Under the pieces are notes generated by a model. That model searched no databases and was not told the DNA's origin. It saw only the letters and a list, made by a program, of their open reading frames with translations. Both the position numbers and the translations under genes were made by a program. From the NCBI RefSeq assembly GCF_049675895.1, contig NZ_CP183834.1, forward strand, positions 3,038,001 to 3,102,000: a DNA stretch of 64,000 nucleotides, written 5' to 3'. Shown one piece after another: positions 1-9,535 of this stretch; the stretch's first letter is position 1; every line of letters starts with the position of its first letter. Source of the stretch: Ampullimonas aquatilis. Lineage in GTDB: Bacteria > Pseudomonadota > Gammaproteobacteria > Burkholderiales > Burkholderiaceae_D.

Positions 1-2468
1 GCCAGATCGAGTTACCATTTGAGGCTGGCAAGGCACTGCGTCTCTTGGATTTGCCACCACTCGGTGAAGCCGATATTGCCGTGGTGGCCGCCACGCTGGC
101 GCAAGCCGCACCCGAACTGCCCTCACCACAAGGTGCGCAGCAGATTCCGGTCATTGAAGCACCGCTGCAACCCATACTCAAACTGGGCACCGTCAAGGCC
201 GTTTTATATTACTACCGCGGCTATCCCTACACTTTTCAGCCGACCCTGCTGGATGTGGCAGCACCCTGTTTTCGTTATGGTGAATTTGATATTGCGGCGG
301 GCGATGAATCGGTCTTTGTCAACGATGTGCAAGGTCGCACAGTGCGCATCGTGCGCCAGCCCGAAGCCGAAAAGAAAGCCCTGCTGGCGCTGCCTCGCTA
401 CGGTTTGAAAGCGATTCCCGACAACAAACTCAATGCTGCCCGCGGCCAAGCTGTGCCCATGCCCTGGTGGGCACTGGAGCAGGAAAGCCACTGGACCCAA
501 TTTGTCGCCGATGTCATTCCGCGCCTGCAGGAGCTGGGCTGGGAAGTCGAACACCTGACCGGCTTTCGGCATCAGATTGTGGAAGTCGACCACTGGGAAG
601 CCGACCTTACCGAAAACGAAGGCGGTTGGCTCGACCTCGATCTGGGCATCATTGTTGGCGGCCAACGCATGGCGCTACCGCCGTTGCTGGCTGAATTATT
701 TTCACGGGATGGCCGCTGGCTCGACGCCCATAAACTGGCGCAGATCAATGACAAGGAAGAAGTCTATCTGAGCCTGATCGACGACAACACCGGCAATGTC
801 ACGGCGCTGATTCGCGCCAACGCCGGTCGCCTCAAGCCAATCGCCCGTACCCTGATTGATCTGTTTGACCATATCTATCTGGATCCGGCCGACATGATGG
901 AGCGGCGTCTGTTGCGCGCCACCAAGCTGGACGCGGCACGGATCACCGAAGTGTTTGGTCGCGATCGCTGGCAGTTCCGCTCTGCCGAATCCATCACCCA
1001 GTTGGCTGAAACCCTGCGCGGTGGCAGCGGTGTGGAAAGTGTTGAACCGCCCAAAGGCTTCAAGATGGCTTTGCGTGACTACCAGTTGCATGGCCTGGCC
1101 TGGTTGCAATATCTGCGCGAACACAAGCTCGCCGGTATTTTGGCCGATGATATGGGTTTGGGTAAAACGGCGCAGGCGCTCGCGCATTTGCTGCTGGAAA
1201 AAGAAGCCGGTCGGCTGACCCAACCTGCTTTGGTGGTTTTGCCGACTTCTTTGATTTTTAACTGGAAGTCCGAAGCCCAGCGGTTTGCGCCGGACTTGCG
1301 CGTGCTGGCCTTGCATGGCAAGGAGCGCCGTGAAAATTTTGCGCTGATTGGCCAGCATGATGTGATTCTCACCACCTATCCGCTGCTCTGGCGTGATGAG
1401 GCCGAGCTCGCACAATATGAATTTCATTCGCTGATCCTGGATGAAGCACAGACCGTCAAAAATGCGGCCAGTAAAGCCGCTGCGATTGTGCGCAAAATCA
1501 AGGCACAGCATCGTCTGTGCTTGACCGGTACACCGCTGGAAAATCATCTGGGTGAACTCTGGGCGCAGTTCGACTTTTTATTGCCGGGCTTTTTGGGCGA
1601 TGCCAAAAGCTTTGCCCGCCAATGGCGCACCCCGATTGAAAAACAGGGTGACAGCCTGCGCCGCGAAGTCCTCGCAGCACGCATCAAGCCCTTCATTCTG
1701 CGCCGTCGCAAAGAAGACGTGGCGCAAGAACTCCCTCCCAAGACCACCATCATTCGCACGGTTGAACTGGAAGGCACCCAGCGCGACTTGTATGAAACCG
1801 TACGCGCCGCAATGGATCAGCGCGTCCGCGATGAAATTGCCAATCGTGGTTTTACCCGCAGCCAGATTGTGATTCTGGATGCGCTGCTCAAACTACGGCA
1901 AGTCTGCTGCGACCCACGCCTGCTCAAGCTCGAATCAGCCAAGCGTGTCAAAGAACGCGCCAAACTCGATCTGTTGATGGATATGCTGCCCGAACTGGTA
2001 CACGAAGGGCGGCGCGTCTTGGTATTCTCACAATTCACTTCCATGCTGGCGCTCATTGAAGCCGAACTCAAAACCGCGCGTTTGGGCTATGTGATGCTGA
2101 CCGGTGACACCAAAAACCGTGAAGAACCAATCAACCGTTTTCAGGCAGGTGCCGTTCCCATCTTTTTGATCAGCCTGAAAGCCGGTGGTGTAGGTTTGAA
2201 CCTGACCACCGCCGATACCGTGATTCATTACGACCCGTGGTGGAACCCTGCTGTCGAAAACCAGGCAACCGACCGGGCGCACCGGATTGGCCAAACCCAA
2301 TCGGTGTTTGTTTACAAGCTGGTGGTGGCTGGCTCGATCGAAGAAAAAATTCTCAGCCTGCAAGACAAAAAAGCCGCTTTGGCGGCAGGCATTCTTTCTG
2401 AAGATGCCAATGCACTGGAAAAATTCAGTGAAAGTGATCTGGCAGCCCTGCTTGAACCGCTCGGTTAA
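1..2468 (+). CDS. SNF2/SWI2-family DEAD-box-like helicase, 5'-truncated by window edge
   Basis: The frame is open from base 3 with no stop, so the gene begins outside the window; the TTG at 45 is not a credible start. About 820 C-terminal residues are visible. Helicase motifs lie in order, with residues counted from position 45: an LRDYQLHGLAWL Q-type motif near 341, Walker A DMGLGKT near 368, a DEAQ box near 465, FSQFTSML near 660, and the motif VI segment QATDRAHRIGQ near 745. This is the SNF2 ATPase core with a C-terminal helicase domain. Bacterial SNF2 proteins of this type are large (about 1,000-1,100 residues) and often carry an N-terminal SWIM zinc finger, which would lie outside this window. 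They are dsDNA-translocating ATPases; the cellular role here is unknown. The gene ends 227 bp before the next one. Confidence 0.93.
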   Translation, partial: QIELPFEAGKALRLLDLPPLGEADIAVVAATLAQAAPELPSPQGAQQIPVIEAPLQPILKLGTVKAVLYYYRGYPYTFQPTLLDVAAPCFRYGEFDIAAGDESVFVNDVQGRTVRIVRQPEAEKKALLALPRYGLKAIPDNKLNAARGQAVPMPWWALEQESHWTQFVADVIPRLQELGWEVEHLTGFRHQIVEVDHWEADLTENEGGWLDLDLGIIVGGQRMALPPLLAELFSRDGRWLDAHKLAQINDKEEVYLSLIDDNTGNVTALIRANAGRLKPIARTLIDLFDHIYLDPADMMERRLLRATKLDAARITEVFGRDRWQFRSAESITQLAETLRGGSGVESVEPPKGFKMALRDYQLHGLAWLQYLREHKLAGILADDMGLGKTAQALAHLLLEKEAGRLTQPALVVLPTSLIFNWKSEAQRFAPDLRVLALHGKERRENFALIGQHDVILTTYPLLWRDEAELAQYEFHSLILDEAQTVKNAASKAAAIVRKIKAQHRLCLTGTPLENHLGELWAQFDFLLPGFLGDAKSFARQWRTPIEKQGDSLRREVLAARIKPFILRRRKEDVAQELPPKTTIIRTVELEGTQRDLYETVRAAMDQRVRDEIANRGFTRSQIVILDALLKLRQVCCDPRLLKLESAKRVKERAKLDLLMDMLPELVHEGRRVLVFSQFTSMLALIEAELKTARLGYVMLTGDTKNREEPINRFQAGAVPIFLISLKAGGVGLNLTTADTVIHYDPWWNPAVENQATDRAHRIGQTQSVFVYKLVVAGSIEEKILSLQDKKAALAAGILSEDANALEKFSESDLAALLEPLG

Positions 2469-2695
2469 AAGAGTAGTTGTAACAGTTTTTTCATAAATCA
2501 AATTTTCGGTTATATTCAATACGTTTGTCGCTTTACGCTACTTTTAAATTCAATTGATGTAAATTAGCAAGGCGATAAAACCATCTCTTGCTGCTTGACC
2601 ACGATTTATGCATTTGTCAGCCCATCGTTCTGGTCATGCAATAAGCAAACAGAATCCCAGGTATTACAAGAACACTGTCTGGCTGGAGGATATGC

Positions 2696-3664
2696 ATGCC
2701 GTCTCAAATCGTGAGCATTGCTCCCGAAACCTTATTAAATGCGCTGGATACTCAAATCGCCGTGATAGATAGCATGGGACAGCTGGTTTACGTGAACCAG
2801 ACCTGGGTTGAAATAGGTCAGTGCAATGGCATGCCCAGAGACTATGACTGGTTGCAGCAAAACTACCTGCAGGTTTGCCATGCCGCAGCCGAAAATGGCG
2901 ACCAGTACGGCATGTTGGCCATCTCGGGCATCAGCAATACCATCAAACATATGACGCCCAGTTTTGAGATGCTCTATCCCTGCATGCATCAAGAACAAAA
3001 TCAATGGTTCAAGATGCGCGTCGTGCCTTTGACTGGCACTGCCAATGACCTGTTTCTGATTACCCATCAGAATGTCACTGCACAAAAAATGGAACTGGAA
3101 AAACTGGAGCGGCTATCGCTGCTTGATCCGCTCACAGGACTGGCCAACCGTCGTCGCTTTGATCAATTCCTGCGTACCGAATGGCAACGCGCCACTCGAC
3201 ATCAATTGCCCATCGCCCTGATGATGATTGATATTGATCACTTTAAAAATTACAACGACAACCTTGGTCATTTGCAAGGTGATCAATGCCTGATCGCCGT
3301 CAGTAATGAACTGGGCCAGTTTGCCAAGCGTAGCAGCGATATTGCAGCCCGTTTGGGTGGCGAAGAATTTGTGATTCTATTGGCTGATACACCACTTCAT
3401 ACCTCACGACAGATTGCCGAATCTGTCCGCCGCACCATTGAAAATTTAAAGATCCAGAATCCGAGACTGGGCTATTTGACTATCAGCATCGGACTGGCCC
3501 ATATGACGCCCATTATTGGCCAGCCTGAACAGGATCTCATCGCCGCTGCTGACAAGGCCCTTTACGAAGCCAAACAAAGTGGCCGCAATTGTGTCTGTCT
3601 CGCACCCTTGCAAAGTGGCATGCACGCTGTTGCACTGGATCGAATCAAAAATTCTGCACCTTGA
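2696..3664 (+). CDS. PAS-GGDEF diguanylate cyclase
   Basis: This 322-residue protein has an N-terminal PAS-like sensor region (about 10-125) and a GGDEF domain (about 140-300). The active-site signature is GGEEF at 221-225. An RSSD motif at 212-215 sits five residues before it, which is the canonical RxxD inhibitory site, so product feedback by c-di-GMP is expected. No transmembrane segment or signal peptide is seen, so it should act in the cytosol, making c-di-GMP from two GTP in response to a PAS ligand that cannot be read from sequence. GGAGGA precedes the ATG at 2696; an ATG four bases upstream is out of frame. There is no EAL domain and no partner gene next to it. Confidence 0.92.
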   Translation: MPSQIVSIAPETLLNALDTQIAVIDSMGQLVYVNQTWVEIGQCNGMPRDYDWLQQNYLQVCHAAAENGDQYGMLAISGISNTIKHMTPSFEMLYPCMHQEQNQWFKMRVVPLTGTANDLFLITHQNVTAQKMELEKLERLSLLDPLTGLANRRRFDQFLRTEWQRATRHQLPIALMMIDIDHFKNYNDNLGHLQGDQCLIAVSNELGQFAKRSSDIAARLGGEEFVILLADTPLHTSRQIAESVRRTIENLKIQNPRLGYLTISIGLAHMTPIIGQPEQDLIAAADKALYEAKQSGRNCVCLAPLQSGMHAVALDRIKNSAP

Positions 3665-3979
3665 ATTTTAAATAGCCGTTTGTTGACCGGTTCAGACTAC
3701 TCGCTTTTTTTTGCTTTCCAGCAATTCGGCCAATCAACCACCACCTTATTTTTCTGCCATTACTTTTCTCCCATTACCGAGAAAAAATCTGTGCCCATCC
3801 GCTTCCGGCAACTGACCTCAACTGGTCTGGTTGATGCTTTGATAAATGCTGCAATTGATACTTCGATAAATGCTTTTTCAATCAGACCAGTTAATTCCCT
3901 GGTTTACGCTTGTTCACTTTTGACTTAAATCATCCTGTCACAGACGACTGATAATGTCTCCTTAACTGAAGGATGCATC
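3665..3979. other. Intergenic stretch with a long hairpin
   Basis: The 315 bp between the diguanylate cyclase and the lipoprotein gene hold no convincing gene. An 82-codon open frame at 3680-3928 has no ribosome-binding site and low-complexity Phe/Ser-rich content. The notable structure is the inverted repeat described at 3820-3892. Confidence 0.6.
3820..3892. repeat. 15-bp inverted repeat enclosing two short direct repeats
   Basis: Arms at 3820-3834 and 3878-3892 are complementary over 15 bases with one G.U-type mismatch (AACTGGTCTGGTTGA against its mirror with A in place of G). The roughly 43-bp loop holds GATAAATGCT twice, at 3841 and near 3865. This could form a long hairpin in RNA. There is no T-run after it, so a simple intrinsic terminator is unlikely; a small RNA or a protein site is possible. 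Confidence 0.6.
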
Positions 3980-4897
3980 ATGCTACGGCATTATTTTTTA
4001 CAAGAATTGGTCATTGGCAGTTTGGCTTGCTGCCTGCTTGGCTGTGGCGGTGGTAGCGATATGAACGTGGCGGAACAGCCCGTTATTTCAACGCCCGTTG
4101 CACAACCTGCTACACAGCCGGTTATTGTGCCCGTCCCTCCGGTCGTTGAAGCCAGCCTGCCCATCGACGCCGTCATCGCCAACATGACAACAGCCAGTGC
4201 CAACGAAGCCTTGCCACAAAGCACGCTGACCAACGCATGGCTGAATCACAGTATCATCAGCGCGGTGCAACCATTTGCCGATCAACTCGGCGGTTATGGT
4301 CAACAGTTTCCGGGTTGGTGGAATGCCACGATCGGCTGGTTCATCATCATGGAAGGCCAGCATAATACGGCCACCAATAGCCGCGTCTGGATCAACCGCC
4401 TGCGACTGTATGTTTTGTCGGAAAGCACGCGCACCTGGCAATTGCTGGACGCCACCAATCTGCCCTATACCGAAGCAGTGCTTGATCCGGCGCAGGAACA
4501 GCTGATTGCACCCAGCTCACTGATCACCGCACCCGATCATCTGTCGGTCTTGCTGCAATTTCCAGAGTGGGCACATGGTTTTGGCAGCAAAGTGGCCATT
4601 GATGGGAGTGATGTGCGGGCGATATTTGCATCAGTGGATTTCGGTCTGGAACTGAATGACCCCAATGGCATGGATGACCGGGACAACGCTGAATATCTGG
4701 TGGGTGCGGGGATAGACTATTACCCGGCACTCAATGTCACACCGGATCAACTCGGCGGGATTGTGCCGGCGGCCGGTAATGGCAAACTGTTGCTGGCTAA
4801 AAGTACGCCACGTTCAGCCACGATTTTAGTGCCCAATACCATCAAGGGTTGCGACTTTGCAGAGATCAGAAAAAATCCGCCACCCTTGACGGACTAG
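3980..4897 (+). CDS. Predicted lipoprotein of unknown function
   Basis: This 305-residue protein starts with a signal peptide ending in the lipobox LLGC (Cys22), followed by GGGSD, so a lipid-anchored envelope protein is expected. A Pro/Val/Thr-rich linker (about 30-55) precedes a globular domain rich in Trp and Tyr (WWNATIGWF near 115). I do not recognise the family. GAAGGA lies just before the ATG. Asp follows at +4, not +2, after the lipidated Cys, so inner-membrane retention is not indicated. The gene stands alone: a 315-bp spacer precedes it and a convergent gene follows. Its reading frame and lipobox are well supported; its function is not. Confidence 0.75.
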   Translation: MLRHYFLQELVIGSLACCLLGCGGGSDMNVAEQPVISTPVAQPATQPVIVPVPPVVEASLPIDAVIANMTTASANEALPQSTLTNAWLNHSIISAVQPFADQLGGYGQQFPGWWNATIGWFIIMEGQHNTATNSRVWINRLRLYVLSESTRTWQLLDATNLPYTEAVLDPAQEQLIAPSSLITAPDHLSVLLQFPEWAHGFGSKVAIDGSDVRAIFASVDFGLELNDPNGMDDRDNAEYLVGAGIDYYPALNVTPDQLGGIVPAAGNGKLLLAKSTPRSATILVPNTIKGCDFAEIRKNPPPLTD

Positions 4898-4956
4898 TTC
4901 TTTAGTCATTTTGACTATCAAACAACTTGCCCAATCCAATGGCTTATTGAAGCCGT

Positions 4957-5643
4957 CTAATCAAGTAAATTACCGCGTGACCCGAAGCGGGCTTTTGCCA
5001 AACGAATCAACGATTCACGCGTCATCAGCCATCCGACCAGCCAGTCGAGCACGCAATAACCTGCTCCCGCAGCAAACGGCGGGTTGAGCGTGCTCCAGTG
5101 CACACCCGGCACAATTGAGCGCCAGGCCCAATTGCCCAGGGACGTGCCCCACAATTCCAGCAAGAGCGCCAGCACAAACATGGTGTGATACAGCCGTGGG
5201 TTGGGCCCCCAGCGCACACAGGCCAGATACATCACCATCAAAAATACACTGAGCTGATCCATTCCTTGCCACCACAACAAGGCCGTCGTCAGCACTGCCA
5301 CCGGCAAGACCATGCGCAAGCCCCGTTCGGGCAAACGGGTGGATAACCAATCCCCCAAAGCATAAAGCAGCACATGACCCGGCGGCACAAACCAGGGAAT
5401 GTCATGCAGCCGATAGTCATACCAGCCAAAACCCAGTGACAGCATCATCTCGCCCAGCGTGGCGATGATCAAACAAAGGATGAAACTGCTACGCACCTGC
5501 CAGCTACTGCGCCAACTGATCACCACCAGCAATGCCGTGACTTCGGCACTCACCAGCAAGGGTGACCAGACCGGCCCCAGCGCATCCAGCCAAAGACCGA
5601 GCAGGATGCTCAAGACGATCAAAATGGCAAAGAGCAGATTCAT
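4957..5643 (-). CDS. Conserved integral membrane protein, unknown function
   Basis: The 228-residue product is almost wholly hydrophobic, with about seven transmembrane helices. Polar loops carry WY, HDIPWF and PPGH motifs near the middle, suggestive of a functional membrane face but not of a known enzyme. The C-terminus is basic (RLAKARFGSRG), which fits a cytosolic tail. It lies 78 bp downstream of queF on the same strand and may be cotranscribed. No family could be assigned. Confidence 0.7.
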   Translation of the reverse strand: MNLLFAILIVLSILLGLWLDALGPVWSPLLVSAEVTALLVVISWRSSWQVRSSFILCLIIATLGEMMLSLGFGWYDYRLHDIPWFVPPGHVLLYALGDWLSTRLPERGLRMVLPVAVLTTALLWWQGMDQLSVFLMVMYLACVRWGPNPRLYHTMFVLALLLELWGTSLGNWAWRSIVPGVHWSTLNPPFAAGAGYCVLDWLVGWLMTRESLIRLAKARFGSRGNLLD

Positions 5644-5721
5644 GAGTTAGTTAAATATAAATATGCTGCAAATAAATTAGCTGAAAATAAATACACTGAA
5701 AACTCGTCAGACAGCATGCAC

Positions 5722-6558
5722 TTACTGCCGTGCACTCTTGCCATTGAATGGCAAGGCAAAACCGACCTGGGTTGTGCGCATGGGATTGATATCCAGACCA
5801 CCACGGCGGGTGTAACGGGCATACACCGTCAGCTCGGTAGGTTGGAGTTGACGCAATAGATCGGTAAAGATGCGCTCCACACATTGCTCATGAAACTCGT
5901 TGTGATTGCGAAAGCTGACCACATAACGCAAGAGACTGGCATGATCGATTGCCGCTCCGGTGTAGCTGATTTGCAGTGTCGCCCAATCGGGCTGACTGGT
6001 TACCGGACAATTGGATTTGAGCAGATGCGAGACCAATACTTCACTCACTGCGCGATTGCCAGCGGCCAGTTGCAATAGGTTGGCATCCGGCGTGTAGGTA
6101 TCGATGTCAATATCCAGCTCATCAATCACCGTGCCGATCAACTCGCCGGATGGCACCTGATGAAACTGGCTCGCTGGCGTGAGGATGATGCTCACTGACG
6201 CACCAAAGCCCTTGGATAAATCCTGCTCAAGCAATGCCAGCACAGCATTGGCGCTTTCAAAGCGGCTTTGGTTGAATGAATTGAGGTAGAGCTTGAAGGA
6301 TTTGGACTCGACAATATTGGGCGACTCGCAAGGGATCACAAACTGCGCCAGCGCGACCTGTGGTTTGCCCCGGGCATTAAGCCAGGAGAGTTCATAACCA
6401 TTCCAGATATCCACGCCCGTAAAAGGCAAGGCAGACTGATCAATCTGCAAGATCTGACGGGTTTGCGCACGTGAAATGGTAAAGATCAGCGTGGGATCAT
6501 AGTGACTGGCATAGGCCACGGCCTTGCCAAGCGGACTGTGTTCGGGTGTATACGCCAT
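5722..6558 (-). CDS. queF: NADPH-dependent 7-cyano-7-deazaguanine reductase
   Basis: QueF reduces preQ0 to preQ1 with NADPH in queuosine biosynthesis. At 278 residues this is the long, bimodular (E. coli-like) form, not the short Bacillus type. The N-terminal half holds the [25 protein letters not shown] segment with the catalytic Cys and the ESKS substrate stretch. The C-terminal half has the [12 protein letters not shown] segment, which supplies NADPH and substrate contacts in the family. It follows ruvB on the minus strand after 141 bp. No preQ1 riboswitch was recognisable upstream. Confidence 0.95.
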   Translation of the reverse strand: MAYTPEHSPLGKAVAYASHYDPTLIFTISRAQTRQILQIDQSALPFTGVDIWNGYELSWLNARGKPQVALAQFVIPCESPNIVESKSFKLYLNSFNQSRFESANAVLALLEQDLSKGFGASVSIILTPASQFHQVPSGELIGTVIDELDIDIDTYTPDANLLQLAAGNRAVSEVLVSHLLKSNCPVTSQPDWATLQISYTGAAIDHASLLRYVVSFRNHNEFHEQCVERIFTDLLRQLQPTELTVYARYTRRGGLDINPMRTTQVGFALPFNGKSARQ

Positions 6559-6699
6559 GTCAAGTCTGTTTAATCAAATAGGTGCAAGCAGGTGTTCACT
6601 CGGTATGTTCATCGACGATTGGTTGAAAATTCATTGAAAAAACTCATCATCAACTCAGCGAAAATTTCTGGCAAGTACGCAATGACGCCATCATCCGTT

Positions 6700-7761
6700 T
6701 TAAAGCAGATCGGGATTGCCCGGAATCCCCTGAAAATTGCTCGGCGCCTGCAAACCAAAATGCTGATACGCCGCCATCGTCGCCATCCGCCCACGTGGCG
6801 TGCGCTGCAGATAACCCTGTTGAATCAGATACGGTTCGAGCACATCTTCAATCGTGTCGCGCTCTTCACCAATCGCAGCGGCAAGGTTATCCACGCCCAC
6901 CGGGCCACCGCCAAATTTATGCAAGATGGCTTCGAGCAGTTTGCGATCCATCAGGTCCAGACCAATCGGGTCGACATCGAGCATGGCCAACGCCGCATCG
7001 GCCATTGGCTTGGTGATCACGCCCTGTCCTTTGACTTCGGCATAGTCGCGCACCCGGCGCAACAAGCGGTTGGCAATCCGTGGTGTGCCACGGGAACGTT
7101 TGGCCACTTCGGCCGCACCGTATTCATCCAGCGGCGCATTGAGCAGGCTGGCTGAGCGGGTGACGATTTTGGTGAGTTCGCTGGTGTTGTAAAACTCGAG
7201 CCGCCCCACAATGCCAAAGCGATCCCGTAACGGATTGGTCAGCATGCCCGCGCGCGTGGTGGCACCGACCAGCGTAAACGGTTGCAGATCAAGCTTGACC
7301 GAACGCGCCGCCGGGCCTTCACCGATCATGATGTCGATTTGATAATCTTCCAGGGCCGGGTAAAGAATTTCCTCGACCACCGGGCTGAGCCGATGAATCT
7401 CGTCGATGAACAGCACATCATTGGCTTCCAGATTGGTCAGCAAGGCGGCCAGATCACCAGGCCGTTCCAGCACCGGACCACTGGTCTGGCGCAGGTTGAC
7501 GCCCATCTCGCGCGCAATAATATGCGCCAGCGTAGTCTTGCCCAAACCAGGCGGCCCAAACAATAAAACATGGTCGAGTGCTTCCTGCCGCTTGCGCGCC
7601 GCCTGAATAAAAATTTCCAGCTGGCCCCGCACCTTTTCCTGCCCGACGTAATCGTCCAGCTGCTTGGGGCGCAAGGCGCGCTCAAACGCCTCTTCATGCA
7701 GCGATGTCTGCGTGGCCGTCACAATGCGCTCGGCACTGGAAAATTTGTCTGTTTCAATCAT
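6700..7761 (-). CDS. ruvB: Holliday junction branch migration ATPase RuvB
   Basis: This 353-residue AAA+ motor drives branch migration with RuvA. Visible motifs are Walker [11 protein letters not shown] (about 70-79), Walker B FIDEIHRL (about 118-125), the sensor segment GATTRAG (about 165), and the C-terminal winged-helix domain ending in a TPRGR motif. Its length matches the family. It lies downstream of ruvA on the same strand, but 214 bp separate the two, filled largely by a dispersed repeat, so the usual tight ruvAB pairing has been loosened. ruvC is not in the window. Confidence 0.98.
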   Translation of the reverse strand: MIETDKFSSAERIVTATQTSLHEEAFERALRPKQLDDYVGQEKVRGQLEIFIQAARKRQEALDHVLLFGPPGLGKTTLAHIIAREMGVNLRQTSGPVLERPGDLAALLTNLEANDVLFIDEIHRLSPVVEEILYPALEDYQIDIMIGEGPAARSVKLDLQPFTLVGATTRAGMLTNPLRDRFGIVGRLEFYNTSELTKIVTRSASLLNAPLDEYGAAEVAKRSRGTPRIANRLLRRVRDYAEVKGQGVITKPMADAALAMLDVDPIGLDLMDRKLLEAILHKFGGGPVGVDNLAAAIGEERDTIEDVLEPYLIQQGYLQRTPRGRMATMAAYQHFGLQAPSNFQGIPGNPDLL

Positions 7762-7796
7762 GCAGGCAGTGTAGCAAATAAAGGCTAAGAATCGTT

Positions 7797-7967
7797 TTGT
7801 CTGAGCAGCAAGGTTTTATCTACGAAGTCTGGGGACAGAGTATTACTCTGTCCCCGTGTTTCAACAGCGCTGCTCAGACAAGGTTTTTCTTGGTGTACTT
7901 TGTGTCTTTGTGGTCAATGCTTTTGATCTTCAAGACTTTCCTTGGCGCACTTGGCGTTTTGACGGTT
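7797..7967. repeat. Dispersed GGGGACAG-hairpin repeat, copy 1 (between ruvA and ruvB)
   Basis: A 10-bp stem with a 5-nt loop lies at 7831-7855 (GGGGACAGAG / CTCTGTCCCC). It is nested inside a perfect 13-bp inverted repeat at 7797-7809 and 7869-7881 (TTGTCTGAGCAGC). To the right follows a tract of the type TTTGTGTCTTTGTGGT ... CCTTGGCGCACTTGGCGT. The same core and flanks occur at 10944-11200 and 14940-15276. No coding capacity is seen. It separates ruvA from ruvB and its strong stem could attenuate read-through. Confidence 0.85.
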
Positions 7968-7975
7968 AAAAAAAC

Positions 7976-8557
7976 TCATCCCTTGGACAAGCCCTTCAAC
8001 GCCAGCTTGATACCCTCGGACACTCCGACATCCTTGGGCAGCGGCTTGACCGCCAGCGCAGCTTCCTTGTCCGAATAACCCAGCGCCAGCAACGCATTAA
8101 GAATATCGTTGGCCGCATCATGCACCGTCACCGCACCGGCGTTATCGCCCAGATCAGCACCGAGCTTGCCCTTGAGTTCCAGCAGCAAACGCTCTGCGGT
8201 TTTTTTGCCGATACCGGGCACTCGCGTCAATCGCGCCGCTTCCTGCAAGGTGACTGCCTGCGCCAGATCAGCCACACTCATGCCCGACAAAATGGATAGC
8301 GCGGTGCGCGCGCCAATCCCATTCACCTTAAGCAATTGCCGAAACGTCAAACGCTCTTCGGCGCTGCCAAACCCGTACAGCAAATGCGCATCTTCACGCA
8401 CAATCTGCTGTGTCAATAACGTGACCTTTTCACCCACCGGCGGCAGGTTGTAAAACGTGCTCATCGGCACATCCACCTCATAACCCACACCACCGCAATC
8501 TACCAATATTTGCGGCGGATTTTTTTCCAGCAAGGTACCGTGCAACCGTCCAATCAT
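7976..8557 (-). CDS. ruvA: Holliday junction binding protein RuvA
   Basis: RuvA (193 residues) binds Holliday junctions as a tetramer and loads RuvB. The start [12 protein letters not shown] is typical, with an OB-fold domain to about residue 65. Tandem helix-hairpin-helix motifs follow ([13 protein letters not shown] near 80 and [16 protein letters not shown] near 115). The C-terminal RuvB-contacting domain ([16 protein letters not shown]) completes it. It lies on the minus strand upstream of ruvB. Confidence 0.97.
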   Translation of the reverse strand: MIGRLHGTLLEKNPPQILVDCGGVGYEVDVPMSTFYNLPPVGEKVTLLTQQIVREDAHLLYGFGSAEERLTFRQLLKVNGIGARTALSILSGMSVADLAQAVTLQEAARLTRVPGIGKKTAERLLLELKGKLGADLGDNAGAVTVHDAANDILNALLALGYSDKEAALAVKPLPKDVGVSEGIKLALKGLSKG

Positions 8558-8614
8558 CGCGCAACCTATCCGCTTAAAAACCGGCCAAGATCGGCCAAAA
8601 ATGACTAAAAATAA

Positions 8615-8685
8615 GGAGTATATATAAAAATAACTACTCTTCAGTGCTTGTATATTGGCTTAATTTTTATACATCCATCCAGTAT
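8615..8685 (+). repeat. 71-bp dispersed element, copy G
   Basis: This copy begins GGAGTATAT and has CTTCAGTGCT at its centre. It ends ATCCAGTAT, so AGTAT occurs at both ends. The 34 + 37 nt layout matches the other copies. It lies in the ruvA upstream region, on the strand opposite to ruvA. Confidence 0.85.
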
Positions 8686-8914
8686 ATATTTTGTACAGTC
8701 AACAACCTCACCACCGAGAAGTGGCTACCAGCAACACCAACTTTATCCACGCAAACCGCCCCATTGGGTAATGGGTCTCTTCATTCGAGTCAGATTCAAG
8801 TCGAAAATTACTGTATAAGAAAACAGTATACCTGCCGTCATTGCTGAGGTACAGCGCAGGTGTTGGAAAGTTTGTCGAAGCGGATCAAATGGGAAGCAAG
8901 TTTTTGTCATTACC

Positions 8915-8946
8915 CAAAAAACAAAAGCCCTTGAAATCAAGGGCTT
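8915..8946 (-). terminator. Rho-independent terminator of ssb
   Basis: On the minus strand a stem AAAGCCCTTGA / TCAAGGGCTTT is followed by TTGTTTTTT. It begins 28 bp after the ssb stop codon. Confidence 0.9.
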
Positions 8947-8973
8947 TAACACTACGAATAAAGTTTGATTAAG

Positions 8974-9495
8974 TTAGAACGGAATATCGTCATCCATATC
9001 ATCAAAACCACCTTTAGGGGTTGGTGCAGGCGTACGGGCTGCGCCACTGCTGCTGCGGGCGTTGCCGCCACCGTAGCCACCAGCACTACGGCCGCCGCCG
9101 GATGATTCACGCGGGGCATAGTTACCGCCGCCTTCGTCCATGGCAGCGCCACCACCGGCACCGCCACGGCCACCCAACATTTGCATGGCGTCGGCGACGA
9201 TTTCGGTGGAATATTTGTCTGCGCCATCCTTGTCTTGCCATTTACGGGTGCGCAGTTTGCCTTCCACATAAACCTGACTACCTTTTTTGAGGTATTCGCC
9301 GGCAATTTCGGCCAGCTTGCCAAAGAAGGCAATGCGATGCCATTCGGTGGTTTCGACCATTTCGCCTTGTTTGTTTTTGTATTTATCCGTCGTGGCGATG
9401 CTGATGTTGGTAATCGCGCCACCATCAGGCAGATAGCGGGTTTCGGGATCACGGCCGAGATTGCCAACGAGGATGACTTTGTTAACCGATGCCAT
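8974..9495 (-). CDS. ssb: Single-stranded DNA-binding protein
   Basis: SSB coats ssDNA in replication and repair. The 173-residue protein has the N-terminal OB fold ([20 protein letters not shown]), a Gly-rich disordered linker (about 115-160) and the acidic tip DDMDDDIPF, which recruits partner proteins. AGGAGAAT precedes the start codon. It lies downstream of an MFS gene and opposite uvrA; ssb-MFS divergent from uvrA is a familiar betaproteobacterial arrangement. Confidence 0.98.
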   Translation of the reverse strand: MASVNKVILVGNLGRDPETRYLPDGGAITNISIATTDKYKNKQGEMVETTEWHRIAFFGKLAEIAGEYLKKGSQVYVEGKLRTRKWQDKDGADKYSTEIVADAMQMLGGRGGAGGGAAMDEGGGNYAPRESSGGGRSAGGYGGGNARSSSGAARTPAPTPKGGFDDMDDDIPF

Positions 9496-9535
9496 TCATT
9501 ATTCTCCTAGTATTGATGCGGTATGCAGTTGTCTG

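Larger units (their letters stand above)
8558..8973. other. Intergenic region upstream of ruvA and downstream of ssb
   Basis: These 416 bp carry one copy of the 71-bp dispersed repeat (8615-8685) and the ssb terminator (8915-8946). The ruvA promoter should lie here. The open frames of 60-70 codons lack ribosome-binding sites and family resemblance. Confidence 0.6.

Noticed and set aside
2469..2695. c-di-GMP riboswitch before the diguanylate cyclase
   Set aside because: No GEMM-type conserved core could be recognised by eye.
3680..3928. 82-codon open frame after the diguanylate cyclase
   Set aside because: No ribosome-binding site, low-complexity composition, and it spans the 3820-3892 inverted repeat.
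6592..7155. 187-codon frame opposite ruvB
   Set aside because: Shadow of ruvB; no supporting signals.
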